Of a stretch of 64,000 nucleotides of DNA, positions 11,326 through 21,828 are shown piece by piece. A program made the position numbers and the translations under genes. Position 1 is the first letter of the stretch. Each line of letters begins with the position of its first letter. The notes under the pieces were generated by a model. It saw only the letters and a list, made by a program, of their open reading frames with translations. It was not told the DNA's origin and did no database searches. Origin of the DNA: Powellomyces hirtus (taxonomy: Eukaryota; Chytridiomycota; Chytridiomycetes; Spizellomycetales; Powellomycetaceae); assembly GCA_025526995.1 (NCBI GenBank), contig JAHLKG010000022.1, positions 434,001 through 498,000 of the forward strand, read 5' to 3'.

Positions 11326-13362
11326 GTGATTTGGGCCGATGCCTTCGTGCATCTCGTCAAGAGAAAACAAGTCTCAAAGTTGGCACCGCGCGCCACACGT
11401 CTCAAACTCATCGGTTACGAATTTGACTGCGCTTACCGCTGTTGGGATGACAACCGTCAAGAAATAGTCATTTCTCGCGATGTAACGTTCGACGAAAACT
11501 CAGCACTCGAACTCGCAAAAGACTACATTCCGCCCAAAGAACTCTACGAAGTCGAAGAGATTCTTGACTCACGTGATGGCCCGGAAGGCCCCAAATTCCT
11601 CTGCAAATGGCTAGGATTCGATGACGAAGATAATACATGGGAACCGCTCGAAAATGTCAATCATTTGACAGTCTTCGCTGACTACATCAACGAGAAGACG
11701 GCGATCGCTCTTTCGGCTGCAAGTACCGAAGGACCCCAAACCTACAAACAAGCGCTCTCATCAGACGACGCGCCAAAGTGGACCGAGGCCATAAATGCCG
11801 AATTGAAGTCCCTCCATACCAATGAAACATGGGAAGTCATTAACCCCAAATCCTTACCGCACAATCAACGGCCCATCCGCACCAAATGGGTATTCAAGAT
11901 TAAGCGAGACCTGAATGGTCAACCCCAACAATACAAGGCCCGGCTTGTAGTGAAAGGCTTCGAACAACGCTACGGTATTGACTACAACGAAACCTATGCT
12001 CCGGTTGCCAAGATTGCTACCCAACGTGTCCTCCTCGCTCTCGCCGCCAGCCTAGGCTTGAAATGCCATCAAATGGATGTAGTAACCGCATTCCTGAATG
12101 GGATTGTTACCGAGACCATCCTAATCTATGCCCCTGAAGGCTCTGGCTTTCCGCCCGGGACCATCCTTCAACTCCGAAAGGCCCTTTACGGTCTGAAACA
12201 AGCCCCGCGCAAATGGTACTCCCTACTTCACAAAGAACTGACTTCTTTGGAATTCAAGCGCCTGGCAAATGACAATGCCATCTACATCAGAACTCTACCT
12301 GAAAGTGACTCGTCGCAGTACATCTCCGTCTATGTCGACGATCTCCTCATTTTCACAAAGACCGAGTCGGAAATCTCGTCAATCAAGACATCCCTGCACA
12401 ACGAGTTCAACATGACAGACCTAGGCGAAGTCAACCACTACCTAGGAATGAGAGTTCGACGCGATCACTCAAGGCACGTCATCTATCTCGATCAAGAGTC
12501 ATATGTAAAGGACATCCTCGAGCGCTTTGGTATGCAAGATTGCAAGCCTGTCAACACTCCGATGGACCAGACTAAGCTCGAACCCTACGAAGTCGAAAAT
12601 ACAAAGACTTCACCTAATCCGCAAAAAGGAGAATATCGCGAAATCGTTGGTTCTCTCATGTACCTGATGATATGCACGCGTCCTGACATCGGTGTCACGG
12701 TCAGTATGCTTTCTCGCTTCGCAAGCAACCCTTCACCTCAACATCTGCAAGCTGCAAAGCGCGTTCTTCGCTACCTACGAGGAACATCAGATTACAGCCT
12801 CTGCATCGGCGGAAACAACGTTACCCTTCACGGCTACAGCGATGCCGATTGGGGAAACAATACCATTGATCGACGGTCAATCACTGGCTACCTTTTCTAC
12901 ATTGGAAATGCGGGCCCCGTTACTTGGGCTTCAAAGCGCCAACCCACCGTTGCTCTCTCATCTACCGAAGCTGAATATATGGCACTTTCCTTCGCCACTC
13001 AAGAAACAATCTGGCTTCGCTCACTTCTGCAAGAACTCCAAATCCCCGAATATCTCGATGAAAATGCTCGACCCACAACGATCTACGAAGATAATCAGTC
13101 ATGCATCTCGCTGGCAATGAATCCCGTGCATCACGCCCGTACCAAGCACATCGACATTCGACATCACTTCATTCGTGATCACGTCGACAAGGAGATTCAT
13201 CTGGAGTACTTACCTACCGCTAAGATGGTCGCCGACTCACTTACGAAGCCCTTACCGGCCGCGGCATTCAAACACCATCGCGAAAACATGTGCATCAAGC
13301 ACTACGATAACACCATCACGCCAACGACGAAAGCGTCCATGACGGAGCTCCCCGATGAGTAA
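11326..13362 (+). CDS. Copia-1 chromodomain, reverse transcriptase and RNase H (pol 3' part)
   Basis: A 678-residue open frame. It starts in the integrase C-terminal region and then has a clear chromodomain at about 11542-11690 (YEVEEILDSR, then KWLGFDDEDNTWEP). A Copia-type reverse transcriptase follows, with active site YVDDLLIF near 12330, then RNase H with the DADWGN and ALSSTEAEY motifs and the conserved terminal block around RTKHIDIRHHF. It ends before a purine-rich tract and the 3' LTR. No lesion is visible here, in contrast to the frames upstream. A natural element would encode this fused to Gag-protease-integrase, so the ATG at 11326 is only the first in-frame start after the breaks. 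Expression on its own is doubtful. Confidence 0.85.
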   Translation: MIWADAFVHLVKRKQVSKLAPRATRLKLIGYEFDCAYRCWDDNRQEIVISRDVTFDENSALELAKDYIPPKELYEVEEILDSRDGPEGPKFLCKWLGFDDEDNTWEPLENVNHLTVFADYINEKTAIALSAASTEGPQTYKQALSSDDAPKWTEAINAELKSLHTNETWEVINPKSLPHNQRPIRTKWVFKIKRDLNGQPQQYKARLVVKGFEQRYGIDYNETYAPVAKIATQRVLLALAASLGLKCHQMDVVTAFLNGIVTETILIYAPEGSGFPPGTILQLRKALYGLKQAPRKWYSLLHKELTSLEFKRLANDNAIYIRTLPESDSSQYISVYVDDLLIFTKTESEISSIKTSLHNEFNMTDLGEVNHYLGMRVRRDHSRHVIYLDQESYVKDILERFGMQDCKPVNTPMDQTKLEPYEVENTKTSPNPQKGEYREIVGSLMYLMICTRPDIGVTVSMLSRFASNPSPQHLQAAKRVLRYLRGTSDYSLCIGGNNVTLHGYSDADWGNNTIDRRSITGYLFYIGNAGPVTWASKRQPTVALSSTEAEYMALSFATQETIWLRSLLQELQIPEYLDENARPTTIYEDNQSCISLAMNPVHHARTKHIDIRHHFIRDHVDKEIHLEYLPTAKMVADSLTKPLPAAAFKHHRENMCIKHYDNTITPTTKASMTELPDE

Positions 13363-13401
13363 TATCCCATCATCGCGGATCGATTGCTCGGACAGGGGGT
13401 G

Positions 13402-13773
13402 TATTGGAATGTTGAGACTTGCGTACTCAACGTTTGGTCCTTACATTAGATCCTTACTTGGATTCTCCGACTAGAACGCGTGACCGCCATACCGGTAACG
13501 CTAAGAGCTGAATTGGATCACGTGGGATCACGTGATTGAAGAAAAGGTAGATTAGAACGCTCGAAGCGAGACATTACCGATAAGACTTTAAGACATAAAA
13601 TACATTCACATACATTACATCTCCGTGCATCTGACAATGCTACATCGTCAACTGCATCACAGAAGAGCTCTGTAACCCCCCCCCCCCCTTACGAAGTATA
13701 CTGGAGGCCACATCCAATTCGGCCAATCCTCTGCAATTCCGATAAAGTACTGGAAGTGCCGATATCTCTAACA
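13402..13773 (+). repeat. Copia-1 LTR, 3' LTR of the full-length copy
   Basis: 372 bases, preceded by the polypurine tract GGACAGGGGGTG and ending CTCTAACA, followed by the CAAAC target duplication. The C-run here is 13. It retains CpG sites lost in the array LTRs. Confidence 0.9.
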
Positions 13774-15213
13774 CAAACAACGCTTCGGTATTGACTACAA
13801 CAAAACCTATGCTCCGGTTGCCAAGATGGCTACCCAACGCGTCCTTCCCACTTTTGCCGCCAGCCTAGGCTTGAAATGCCATCAAATGGATGTAGTAACC
13901 GCATTCCTGAATGGGATTGTTACCGAGACCATCCTACTCTATGCCCCTGAAGGCTTTGGCTTTCCACCCAGGACCATCCTTCAACTCCAAATGGCCCTTT
14001 ACGGTCTGAAACAAGCCCCGCGCAAATGGTACTCCCTACTTCACAAGGAACTGACCTCCTTGGGATTCAAGCACCTGGCAAATGATGATACCATTTACAT
14101 CCCAATTCTACCTGGAAGTGACTCATCATGGTACATCTCCATCCATGTCGACAATCTCCTAATCTGTGCAAAGAGTGAATCGGAAATCTTGTCAATCAAG
14201 ACATCCCTGCACAACAAGTTCAACATGACAGACCTAGGCGAGGTTAACCACTATCTTGAAATGGGAGTTTGACATGATTACTCACAGCACGTCATCTACC
14301 TTGATCAACAGTCATATGTAAATGACATCCTCAAGCGCTTTTGTATGCAAAACTGCAAGCCAATCAATACTCCAATGGACCAGACCCAGCTCGAACCCTA
14401 CAAAGTCAAAAATACAAAGACTTCATCTAACCCGCAAGAATGAAAAGAGTGCGAAATCGTTGGTTCTCTCATGTATCTGATGTTGTGTCTGCACCCTGAC
14501 ATCGCTGTCGCTGTCGGTATGCTTTCTTGCTTTGCAAGCAACCCTTTCCCTCAACATCTGCAAGTTGCAAAGCGCGTTCTTTGCTATCTACAAGGGACAT
14601 CCGCTTACAGCCTCTGCATTGGCGGAAACAACGTTACCCTTCATGGCTATAGCGATGCTGATTGGGGAAATAACATCATTGATCAACGGACAATCACTGG
14701 CTACCTTTTCCACATTGGAAATGCAGGCGCTGTCACGTGGGTTTTGAAGCGCCAACCACCGTTGCTCTCTCATCTACCAAAGCTGAGTACATGGCCCTTT
14801 CCTTTGCCACTCAGTAAAAAATCTGGTTTTGCTCACTTCTGTAAGAACTTCAAATCCCCAAATAACTTGATGAAAAAGCTTGACCCACAACAATCTACAA
14901 AGACGATCATTCATGCATCTTGTTGGCAATGAACCCCGTGCATCACACCCGTACCAAGCACATGGACATCTGACATCCCTTCATTTGTGATCACATCGGC
15001 AAGGAGACTCACCTGGAGTACTTACCCACCACTGAAATGGTTGCCGATTCCCTAACAAACCCCTTACCGGCCCTGGCATTCAAGTACCATCACAAAAACA
15101 TGTGCATCAAGCACTACAACAACACCATCACACCAATGACAAAAGCGTCCATGACAAAGCTCCCAAATGAGTAAAATCCCTTCACCGCAGATCGACTGCT
15201 TGGACAGGGGGTG
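13774..15213 (+). pseudogene. Copia-1 reverse transcriptase-RNase H, 3' half of the interrupted older copy
   Basis: After the CAAAC duplication the sequence resumes exactly where the tandem units stop (CAAACAACGC, then GGTATTGACTAC), so it is the 3' half of the copy into which the full-length element inserted. RT and RNase H are recognisable in open stretches 13826-14272 and 14471-14932 but are broken by stops and frameshifts. The active site reads HVDNLLI instead of YVDDLLI. Alignment by eye to 12000-13360 shows most differences are CpG to TpG or CpA. Confidence 0.85.
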
Positions 15214-15455
15214 TATTTGAATGTTGAGCCTTGTGTACTCAACATTAGTCCTTACTCTGGATCCTAACTTGGAATCTTCGCCTAGAACATGTGACCACCA
15301 TACCGGTAACGCTAAGAGCTGAATTGGATCACGTGGGAGCACGTGATTAAAGAAAAAGTAGACTAGAACGCTTGACAAGCGAAGCATTACTGATAAGACT
15401 TAAGACATAAAATACTTTCACATACATTACATCTCCATGCATCTGACAATGCTAC
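15214..15455 (+). repeat. Copia-1 LTR, truncated (3' LTR of the older copy)
   Basis: Begins TATTTGAATG after the purine tract GGACAGGGGGTG and matches the first two thirds of the Copia-1 LTR. It is cut at GCTAC by the next LTR at 15456, which indicates insertion of another element. Confidence 0.8.
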
Positions 15456-15822
15456 TATTGGAATGTTGAGCCTTGCGTACTCAACGTTAGTCCTTACATT
15501 AGATCCTAACTTGGAATCTCCGGCTAGAACTTGTGACCGTCATACCGGTAACGCTAAGAGCTGAATTGGATCACGTGTAGTCATGTGATTGGAGAAAAAG
15601 TCGATTAGAACACTTGACAAGCGAAACATTACCAATAAGACTTAAGACACAAAATACATTCACATACATTACATTTCCGTGCATCTGACAACAATACACC
15701 GTCATCTCCATCACAGAAGAGCTCTGTAAACCCCCCTCTACAAAGCTTACTGGAGGCTGCATCGAATTTGGCCAATCCTCTGCATTTCCGATAAAGTACT
15801 GGAAACGCTGATATCTACAATA
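15456..15822 (+). repeat. Copia-1 LTR, older subfamily (5' LTR)
   Basis: 367-base LTR of a diverged Copia-1 subfamily (GTTGAGCC and GTTAGTCC near its start). It is followed by a decayed primer binding site, GGTCATGAGCTCTGAGAC. The LTR at 34093 belongs to the same subfamily, which suggests the two are the ends of one element split by later insertions. Confidence 0.8.
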
Positions 15823-15936
15823 GGTCATGAGCTCTGAGACTGGTCGAATTCTAATCAGTCTCCCTTTATAAAACCTGAAAACTACCAGTCTTTTGTTGAA
15901 TTCAAGTGCCAAAAAAGTACCGAGCACGCTGTCAAG

Positions 15937-16720
15937 ATGCCTACTGCAAGATCTCCCATTCAAGGAGTGCAGACCCGCCAACAAGCCCATCAAGCCACAC
16001 AAGAAGCTGAAAGGGGTTCTGACGCTGAAGGAGACATTAATATCAATGCCTCGATCTACCATGATTCCCACAACGCAGATGCCGATGTGGATGAGATGAA
16101 TCATGGAGAAATTCGTGCAGACCCGGCAACCGAACCGTCCGGAGTACCGACTGACATTGTCATGGAAATCCTGCAGAGGTTCAAGATGGAAATCGACGAA
16201 AAGCTTGACCATTGGATGGTCAGGTTGGAGAGGACTTTATTGACTAGTTCAAACCCTCACGCTACATCAAGTTCCCATCAACAACCCGAAAAGTATGAAA
16301 GGCCTCATATTGGTGGTCATACTATGGCCGTTTCACCGATGAGGAGCCCAAAAGCGGGCCTTGAGTACCCTTTCCTACATCAGCACATTACTCACGGCGA
16401 AGTTGAAGCCCCAGTTGCCCCTCACTTTTGTCTGTCTTCCCCAATGGTGAGCACTACAAGCAGCCAAAAGAGCGAAGACCGTGAAGCAAGCACACATCAT
16501 TCAAATTCTTTGAACCAGCGATCAATGCAGTCATCACATTCGACGGAACGGGAAATCTCTCAAAACTCGTTGACTTCACTGATCAAATTGATGTGGTCTT
16601 TTGCCTCAAATCTGTACCTGGAGAAGAACCACTTGCATTCATCTTCACCAAGCTCTCTGGCAATGCAAAACAATGGTATTGAAACTACTGCAAAGAGGCT
16701 GAAAAGGGGAATGCTGACCC
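15937..16720 (+). pseudogene. Copia-1 gag fragment, interrupted by Copia-2
   Basis: Starts like the intact gag (MPTARSPIQGVQTRQQ) and stays recognisable to the stretch equivalent to base 2235 of unit 1, with a frameshift on the way. It stops where the Copia-2 LTR begins at 16721. The fragment is more diverged than the array copies. Confidence 0.8.
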
Positions 16721-17436
16721 TGTTGTGCGTTGGTCCGGTTAAGGTGTAGTGCAACAGAGGAAAGCTAGCTCGACACTCTCAACGACAATGGGATGATTGT
16801 GTTATTGTTAAGTGTAAACGATGGGTGAAAGAGATCTACGCTAAGAAGAAGAAAAGTGGCTGTGCAAGCTATCTAAGCATACGCGGTTAAATGAAGACCA
16901 GTGCGCAGCAGAAGTGGCGTGGGGTCTTGGAGCGCTGTCGATTTGACAGGTTTATCTCACAAGTCCAGTTTCAACACTCCCCCGACTTTTGAGACCAAAC
17001 ATGCCACAAAATGGTCGAGCTCCGAAGTGTCCCGTTTGTCTTTTTCGAGATGCCGAGTTCTGTGGGGACTGCGGGCACCTGCGGTGCTTCCGATGTTTGA
17101 AGTACATTTGGGTGACACCTGACAACGCCGCACGCAGATGTGTTATCTGCAGGTAAGGAAGGAGCTCCGTTGTGCTGGTTTCAGGGTACTGATATGTCGC
17201 ATTGCACAGAAAGCGGTGGGTTAACCTCTTTGAAGGGGAAGTCACGAGAAGGCAGTGTGACAGGTGTTACGAAAACAAAGACTGTTGGACGCTGCACGCA
17301 TGTGGAGAAAATGACCCCTGTTTTCTGTGTGAGAACTGTTCACGGGGTCTGCTGCATTGAAATGGAGAAATACGCTGCCCAAGATGCAACAAGTCGGATC
17401 GTCGATTGAGATGGTGGTTGCGGCGGGTGTATTTCA
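16721..17436 (-). repeat. Copia-2 LTR (3' LTR)
   Basis: 716 bases; on the plus strand it begins TGTTGTGCGTTGG and ends GGTGTATTTCA, giving TG...CA ends. It pairs with 21829-22555. The first 280 bases differ from the partner by only about ten changes, whereas the block holding the RING gene differs far more. The inner (17436) edge is approximate. Confidence 0.8.
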
Positions 17437-17441
17437 ACTAG
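17001..17441 (+). pseudogene. RING-finger gene in the Copia-2 3' LTR, broken copy
   Basis: Same two-exon layout as the intact copy at 22120. Exon 1 is 17001-17152, a 96-base intron follows (GTAAGG ... AG), and exon 2 is 17249-17441. Exon 1 keeps all eight RING ligands (CPVC, CGDCGH, C, C, CVIC) despite about 12 residue differences out of 51 from the other copy. Exon 2 has a premature TGA at 17358-17360 where the other copy has CGG, so the second cysteine cluster is cut. It reads opposite to the retrotransposon. Confidence 0.7.
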
Positions 17442-20303
17442 ACTTATGACGGGCGTATATCAATGAGATTTGGCGTAGTCTGATTTCGTTCGGAGTCCAG
17501 TTCGATGTCGCAGATCGTCAAGTAATGGGCGAGGTAGTGGTTTTGTCAAGGCGACAGCAAGCATGAGCTTGGACTCAATGTACTGTAGGTGAATGCGCTT
17601 GTTACCGACGAGGTCTCACAGGAAGTGATAACGGACATCGATGTGTTTGGTTCGTTGGTGATGCGTCGGATTGGCAGCAAGCTTGATAGCGGCCTGATTG
17701 TCCTCATAGATGAGAACTGCTGTCTGCTCCGTTGCTGACAGTTTGGATAGGAGACCCTGGACCCAGAGTGCTTCCTTTGCACATTCCGCGAGTGCAATGT
17801 ATTCTGCTTCTGCTGTGGATAACGCCGTTGATTTTTGACGTTGGGATTTCCATGAAATGGCAGCTCCGTTGAGCATGAATACATAGCCAGAGGTTGAGCA
17901 ACGCATGTCTGTACAGACTGCGTTGTCGGCATCCAAATATCCGACAATATCTCCCCCATCTTTGAAGACAAGAGAGAGATCACTGGTTGTGTTTGCGTAC
18001 GCGCAAACTTTCTTTGCGGCCGTCATGTGTGCGGCCGTCGGTGCTGCCAGAAACTGAGATAAGCGGGAGACTGAGTAGGCCAGGTCGGGGCAAGTCCCTA
18101 ACATCAGATACATTAGGGTTCCAATGATCGACTGATATTCCTTGATTCCTGATGCGTCGAGAGCGTCGGCTCCATCGTTCGCATTTAAATGTAGGTTTGG
18201 GTCCATCGGGATGTGATGCGGCTGCATGCCGTTAAGGTTAAACTTGACGATCATGTCTTTGATGTACTTCTGTTGGCCGACGGTGATGCAGCGCTTTGAC
18301 CGGTCGCGCGTAATCTGAAGACCGAGAAGGAAGGAGATCTCCCCCATTTCCTCCATCTTAAAGCGTTTGGCAAGCGCAGACTTGAGAGCGAGCAGGTCAT
18401 TGAGGTCTGATGTGAAAATCGTGAGATCATCCACGTAGACGGCAACAATCAGAATCTTTGTGTTGTCAGTCCGCTTAATGTAAAGCGCGGTGTCGAATTC
18501 TGATACTGAACACCCAAGCTGTTGAAGGAAGGAGTCAAGAACCTTGTTCCATAGGCGCGGCGATTGTTTAAGGCCGTAAAGAGACCGGCGTAGTTTGACG
18601 ATGTCGTTGGCAACGCCGGCTGGAAGCCGCATCCAGATCTCTACGTCGAGATATCCGTTGAGAAATGCAGTGATGACGTCCATCTGATGGACGTGAAGGT
18701 CGAGCTTAGCGGCAAGCGCGAGTAGCGCCCGCAAGGTGTTGAACTTGACGACGGGTGCATATGTTTCGTTGAAGTCAATGCCTTCACGCTGCGTGAAGCC
18801 TCGGGCGACGAGGCGAGCTTTGAACTTCTTGATGGAACCATCGGCGTTGCGTTTGACTTTGAAGACCCATTTAGAATCAACAAGATGAGTGCCGGGCGGT
18901 AATTGCATGGTATCCGTGTCCCACGTCTTGTTAGTGCAGTGAGATGAGAGTTCGGCATCGATTGTTTGTTTCCACTCTTTCGCGTACGGCGAGTTGACCG
19001 CTGCCTGGTAAGTGGCGGGCTCGTCAATGTCAGTGCTGTATGCGGCATGCAATTCGATGATTACGGGTGTGCTGTCATCTTCGATTCCGGTGAATCGCGT
19101 CAGGGCCTCTGAGTCCTTGACGTTATCTAGGGGTTCCCATGTTGGTTCATCGTAGCCAAGCCACTTGACCAGGAATTCCTCTCCCCCTTCGCCGTTGCGA
19201 GAGAGTAAGATGCGCTCAACCACATATTCGGGAGTGGTGTCGCTCTGAGCGACAGGGCTGATGTAATCAGCCTCGTTGATTGTGACGTCTTGTGCGTCGA
19301 TGATCGAATCCGTCGATGCATCATAAAGGCGATAGTTGCTTTGTTTAGTGGGGTGATATCCCACTAGTCGGAACGGTCCGACAGCGCGAGCTCCGAGCTT
19401 GCGGTGTGTGCGACGGCGCACAGGTTGATGCATATAGGCCTCGCTCCAGATGGTGCGGAGGTTCAATACATCGGCAGGGGTCCCAAACCAACGTTGGTAT
19501 GGGGTCTCTCCGTTGAGAGACGTTGATGGCGTCCGTTGACGCAGATAGTTGACGGCCATAGCGAGTTCTCCCCAAACTTTGAAAGGAGCGGGGCTGTCAT
19601 GAAGAATTGCTCGGACCTGGTCCATGAGCGTATGGTTGAACCGTTCAGCAATGCCATTTTGCTGAGAGGAGTACGGGTGAGTAGGGTTTAACGTGATCCC
19701 ATCGGAGAGCAGCTCAGCCTGTAGGGGATAGTATTCACCGCCGTTATCGCAGCGCAGCTCCTTGATCTTGGAGTCGAGATGACGTTCAGCGTACGCGCGA
19801 TAGTTTTGCCAATAATCGATGCTTTGATCTTTGGTCTTGAGGAGGTAGATGACGGAATACCGTGTGTATTTGTCGATGAACGTGAGGATGTAGCGGGCGC
19901 CAGAGAGAGAGAGAAGACTGGCGCCCATGTCAAGGATGTCCGAATGTATGCGATCAAGAGGTTTGGTCGCAGGTCGAGGGTTTTGCCCATTGAAGGGCAG
20001 CCGGGTGGATTTACCGAGAGAGCAGCCGGAGCACAACGCGTGCTCCGGTTCGACGTTGTTTGGCAGATCGAGAGAATAGATCAGATTCGCAGCTTGGAGC
20101 GCTCGTTGTCCGATGTGCCCAAAGCGTTGGTGCCATAGTTTATAGACATTGCGGTCCTTTGTTTTGCAGCTTCGGTCGCAAAAGCAGCGGCGGTGGTCTT
20201 GACGTAGCCATTGATAAATGGCAGGTTCCGTTGTGGCGGAGCGGCAGGATGACGTGGCCGTCCTTTGAAATAGAGGAACCTTTAGTTGAGAACGTAATCT
20301 CAT
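17442..20303 (-). pseudogene. Copia-2 integrase, chromodomain, reverse transcriptase, RNase H
   Basis: Open from 20303 to 17616 (895 residues). The integrase has an HHCC zinc site, and its catalytic residues are visible in HSDILDMG, RCDNGGEY and NGIAERFN. A chromodomain lies at about 19085-19230 (YVVERILLSR, KWLGYDEPTWEP). RT shows YVDDLTIF, and RNase H shows YLDADNAV and [13 protein letters not shown] stops the frame at 17616-17618. The partial copy at about 22710 has CGA at that codon, so this is a C-to-T nonsense change at a CpG, and the true C-terminus lies near 17450. A frame change separates it from gag-protease. Confidence 0.85.
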
Positions 20304-21747
20304 AACCTTCCTGGTTCAAGGGCGATGTGGAAACCAAGTTGCCGCTTGCATCGGGTATGTAGAGCACGTCGACGCAGACTATAGCTTCGTCCGTGTCGTT
20401 GTTGCTGACGGTGAGCGTGCCTGCTTGACGAGCGATGAGGTTTTCGCCGTTTGCAACGCTGATTTGAACTGCCGGGATGGGTCGCAGGTCGGTGAGAAGG
20501 ATAGTGTCCTTGATGACGTGATGCGTCGCGCAAGAGTCGAGAGCAATTGAGTGCAAGGATCTGTGGTTCGTTGCCAAAACGAGGTTTGCTTCGGCAGCGG
20601 GTCCTTGTTGATGTTGTTTGAGAAGCGCACGCGCGTTTCTCATTTGCGGGCAGTCCTTCATCCAATGACCAGTTTGTTCACAGAGGTGACAAGGAGACCC
20701 TGGGACTAAGCGGCGACGTTGTTGTTGATCCTTCCGTGGATACGATTTCCACGGTTTTCGATGCGCGTGTGTATTGACGTTGGCGTTGGCGGCCGGGCCA
20801 CCGTGCATCACATGAGCCTCAATGCGGGACTTGTTTTTGAGCGGGCGGCCACCCCGCGCTGAGGTAAGCTGTTCCTGACGAGTTGCAGCTTCCTGCATGA
20901 CGTCTAGATCCAAGAGATCCTTCGAGATGATGGCCGAGTAGATGGGACGTTTGAGTCCCTTGAGATAGCGGTGCTCGATCTCTCCTTTGTTCATGTCGGG
21001 GATCTGCATGACAAGCTTGTTGAACACATTGTTGTATGCAATGACCGACGCGGTTTGCGAGAGATCATCCAGCTTATCACGGATCATTGAACTGAACGCT
21101 GGTGGTGTGAACCTCAGACGTAGCGCTGTTTTGAGAAGATTCCACGTTTGGGGAGCGGTCCCCTGGCTTTCCTGAGTCCTCCACCAAATGTGAGCGGTGG
21201 ATGTGAGTTTGCTCACCGCCATCTTCGTTTCGAGAAGCGGCGGAAGGTATGCAACCTCAAAGAAGTCGTCTAGTTTTGCAATGAATTCGAGAAGCAGTTG
21301 CGGACTGCTCACATCGCCGTTGAAGTTAGGAACCTGCTTAAAAAGCTCCTTTGCGACGGGATTCATCGAGGACGAAGTGGGAGAAGAGTTCTCCGACGAA
21401 CGAGAGTCTGGGCGGTCTTCCGGGAAGACCTGAGAGTTTGAAGCGGCGGCCGTCTGCATTTGCATCTGTGCAAAAGTGGAGATCATCTTCTCCATCATCT
21501 CTCGTTGTGACTCGGCGGCGATTCGCTGCGATTCTAGGAGCATGCGTTCCTGCATTTCGGCGGTAATGCGTTGGGATTCCAACAGCGCCTTCTCCAATTA
21601 CTCCTTAGTGACGACCGCATCGTCAGGTCGACTGGCTCAATCTCTGTTGTCCTCGCTGCGAGGACCCCCATCTGCAGAAGCCTGCATTGGCGCAGGCGCA
21701 GTGTTTGTTCCGGACCGGGTCCGAACGGGGCTACGGGACAATGGCAT
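20140..21747 (-). pseudogene. Copia-2 gag-protease
   Basis: Open from 21597 to 20140. Gag carries a CX2CX4HX4C knuckle (CHLCEQTGHWMKDC) and is followed by a protease with DSC where DSG or DTG is usual (ALDSCATHHV). The natural start is probably the ATG at 21747, which gives a frame beginning MPLSRSPVRTRSG. That frame is interrupted by two stops before 21597, one of them GAT-TGA, consistent with a CGA to TGA change. At its 3' end it overlaps the integrase frame in a different phase. Confidence 0.75.
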
Positions 21748-21810
21748 GATTGAATATTGAACAACGAGAAGAAGGATACAGGAAACTCGTCGTTTTAAGC
21801 ATTGAGAGGG

Positions 21811-21828
21811 CTATCAGGGCTCATAACC
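21811..21828 (-). other. Copia-2 primer binding site
   Basis: On the minus strand GGTTATGAGCCCTGATAG directly follows the 5' LTR. It has the same complementarity to the tRNA-iMet anticodon arm as in Copia-1. It fixes the LTR edge at 21829. Confidence 0.75.

Larger units (their letters stand above)
8291..13773 (+). mobile_element. Full-length Copia-1 retrotransposon, chimeric
   Basis: Complete 5.48 kb element with both LTRs and the order gag, protease, integrase, chromodomain, reverse transcriptase, RNase H. The 5' two thirds match the decayed tandem units, including their dead integrase. From about 11300 onward the sequence switches to a well-preserved form with an intact chromodomain, RT and RNase H. 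This points to recombination or gene conversion between a decayed copy and a younger one. It is flanked by CAAAC on the right (13774) and by the array on the left. Confidence 0.85.
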
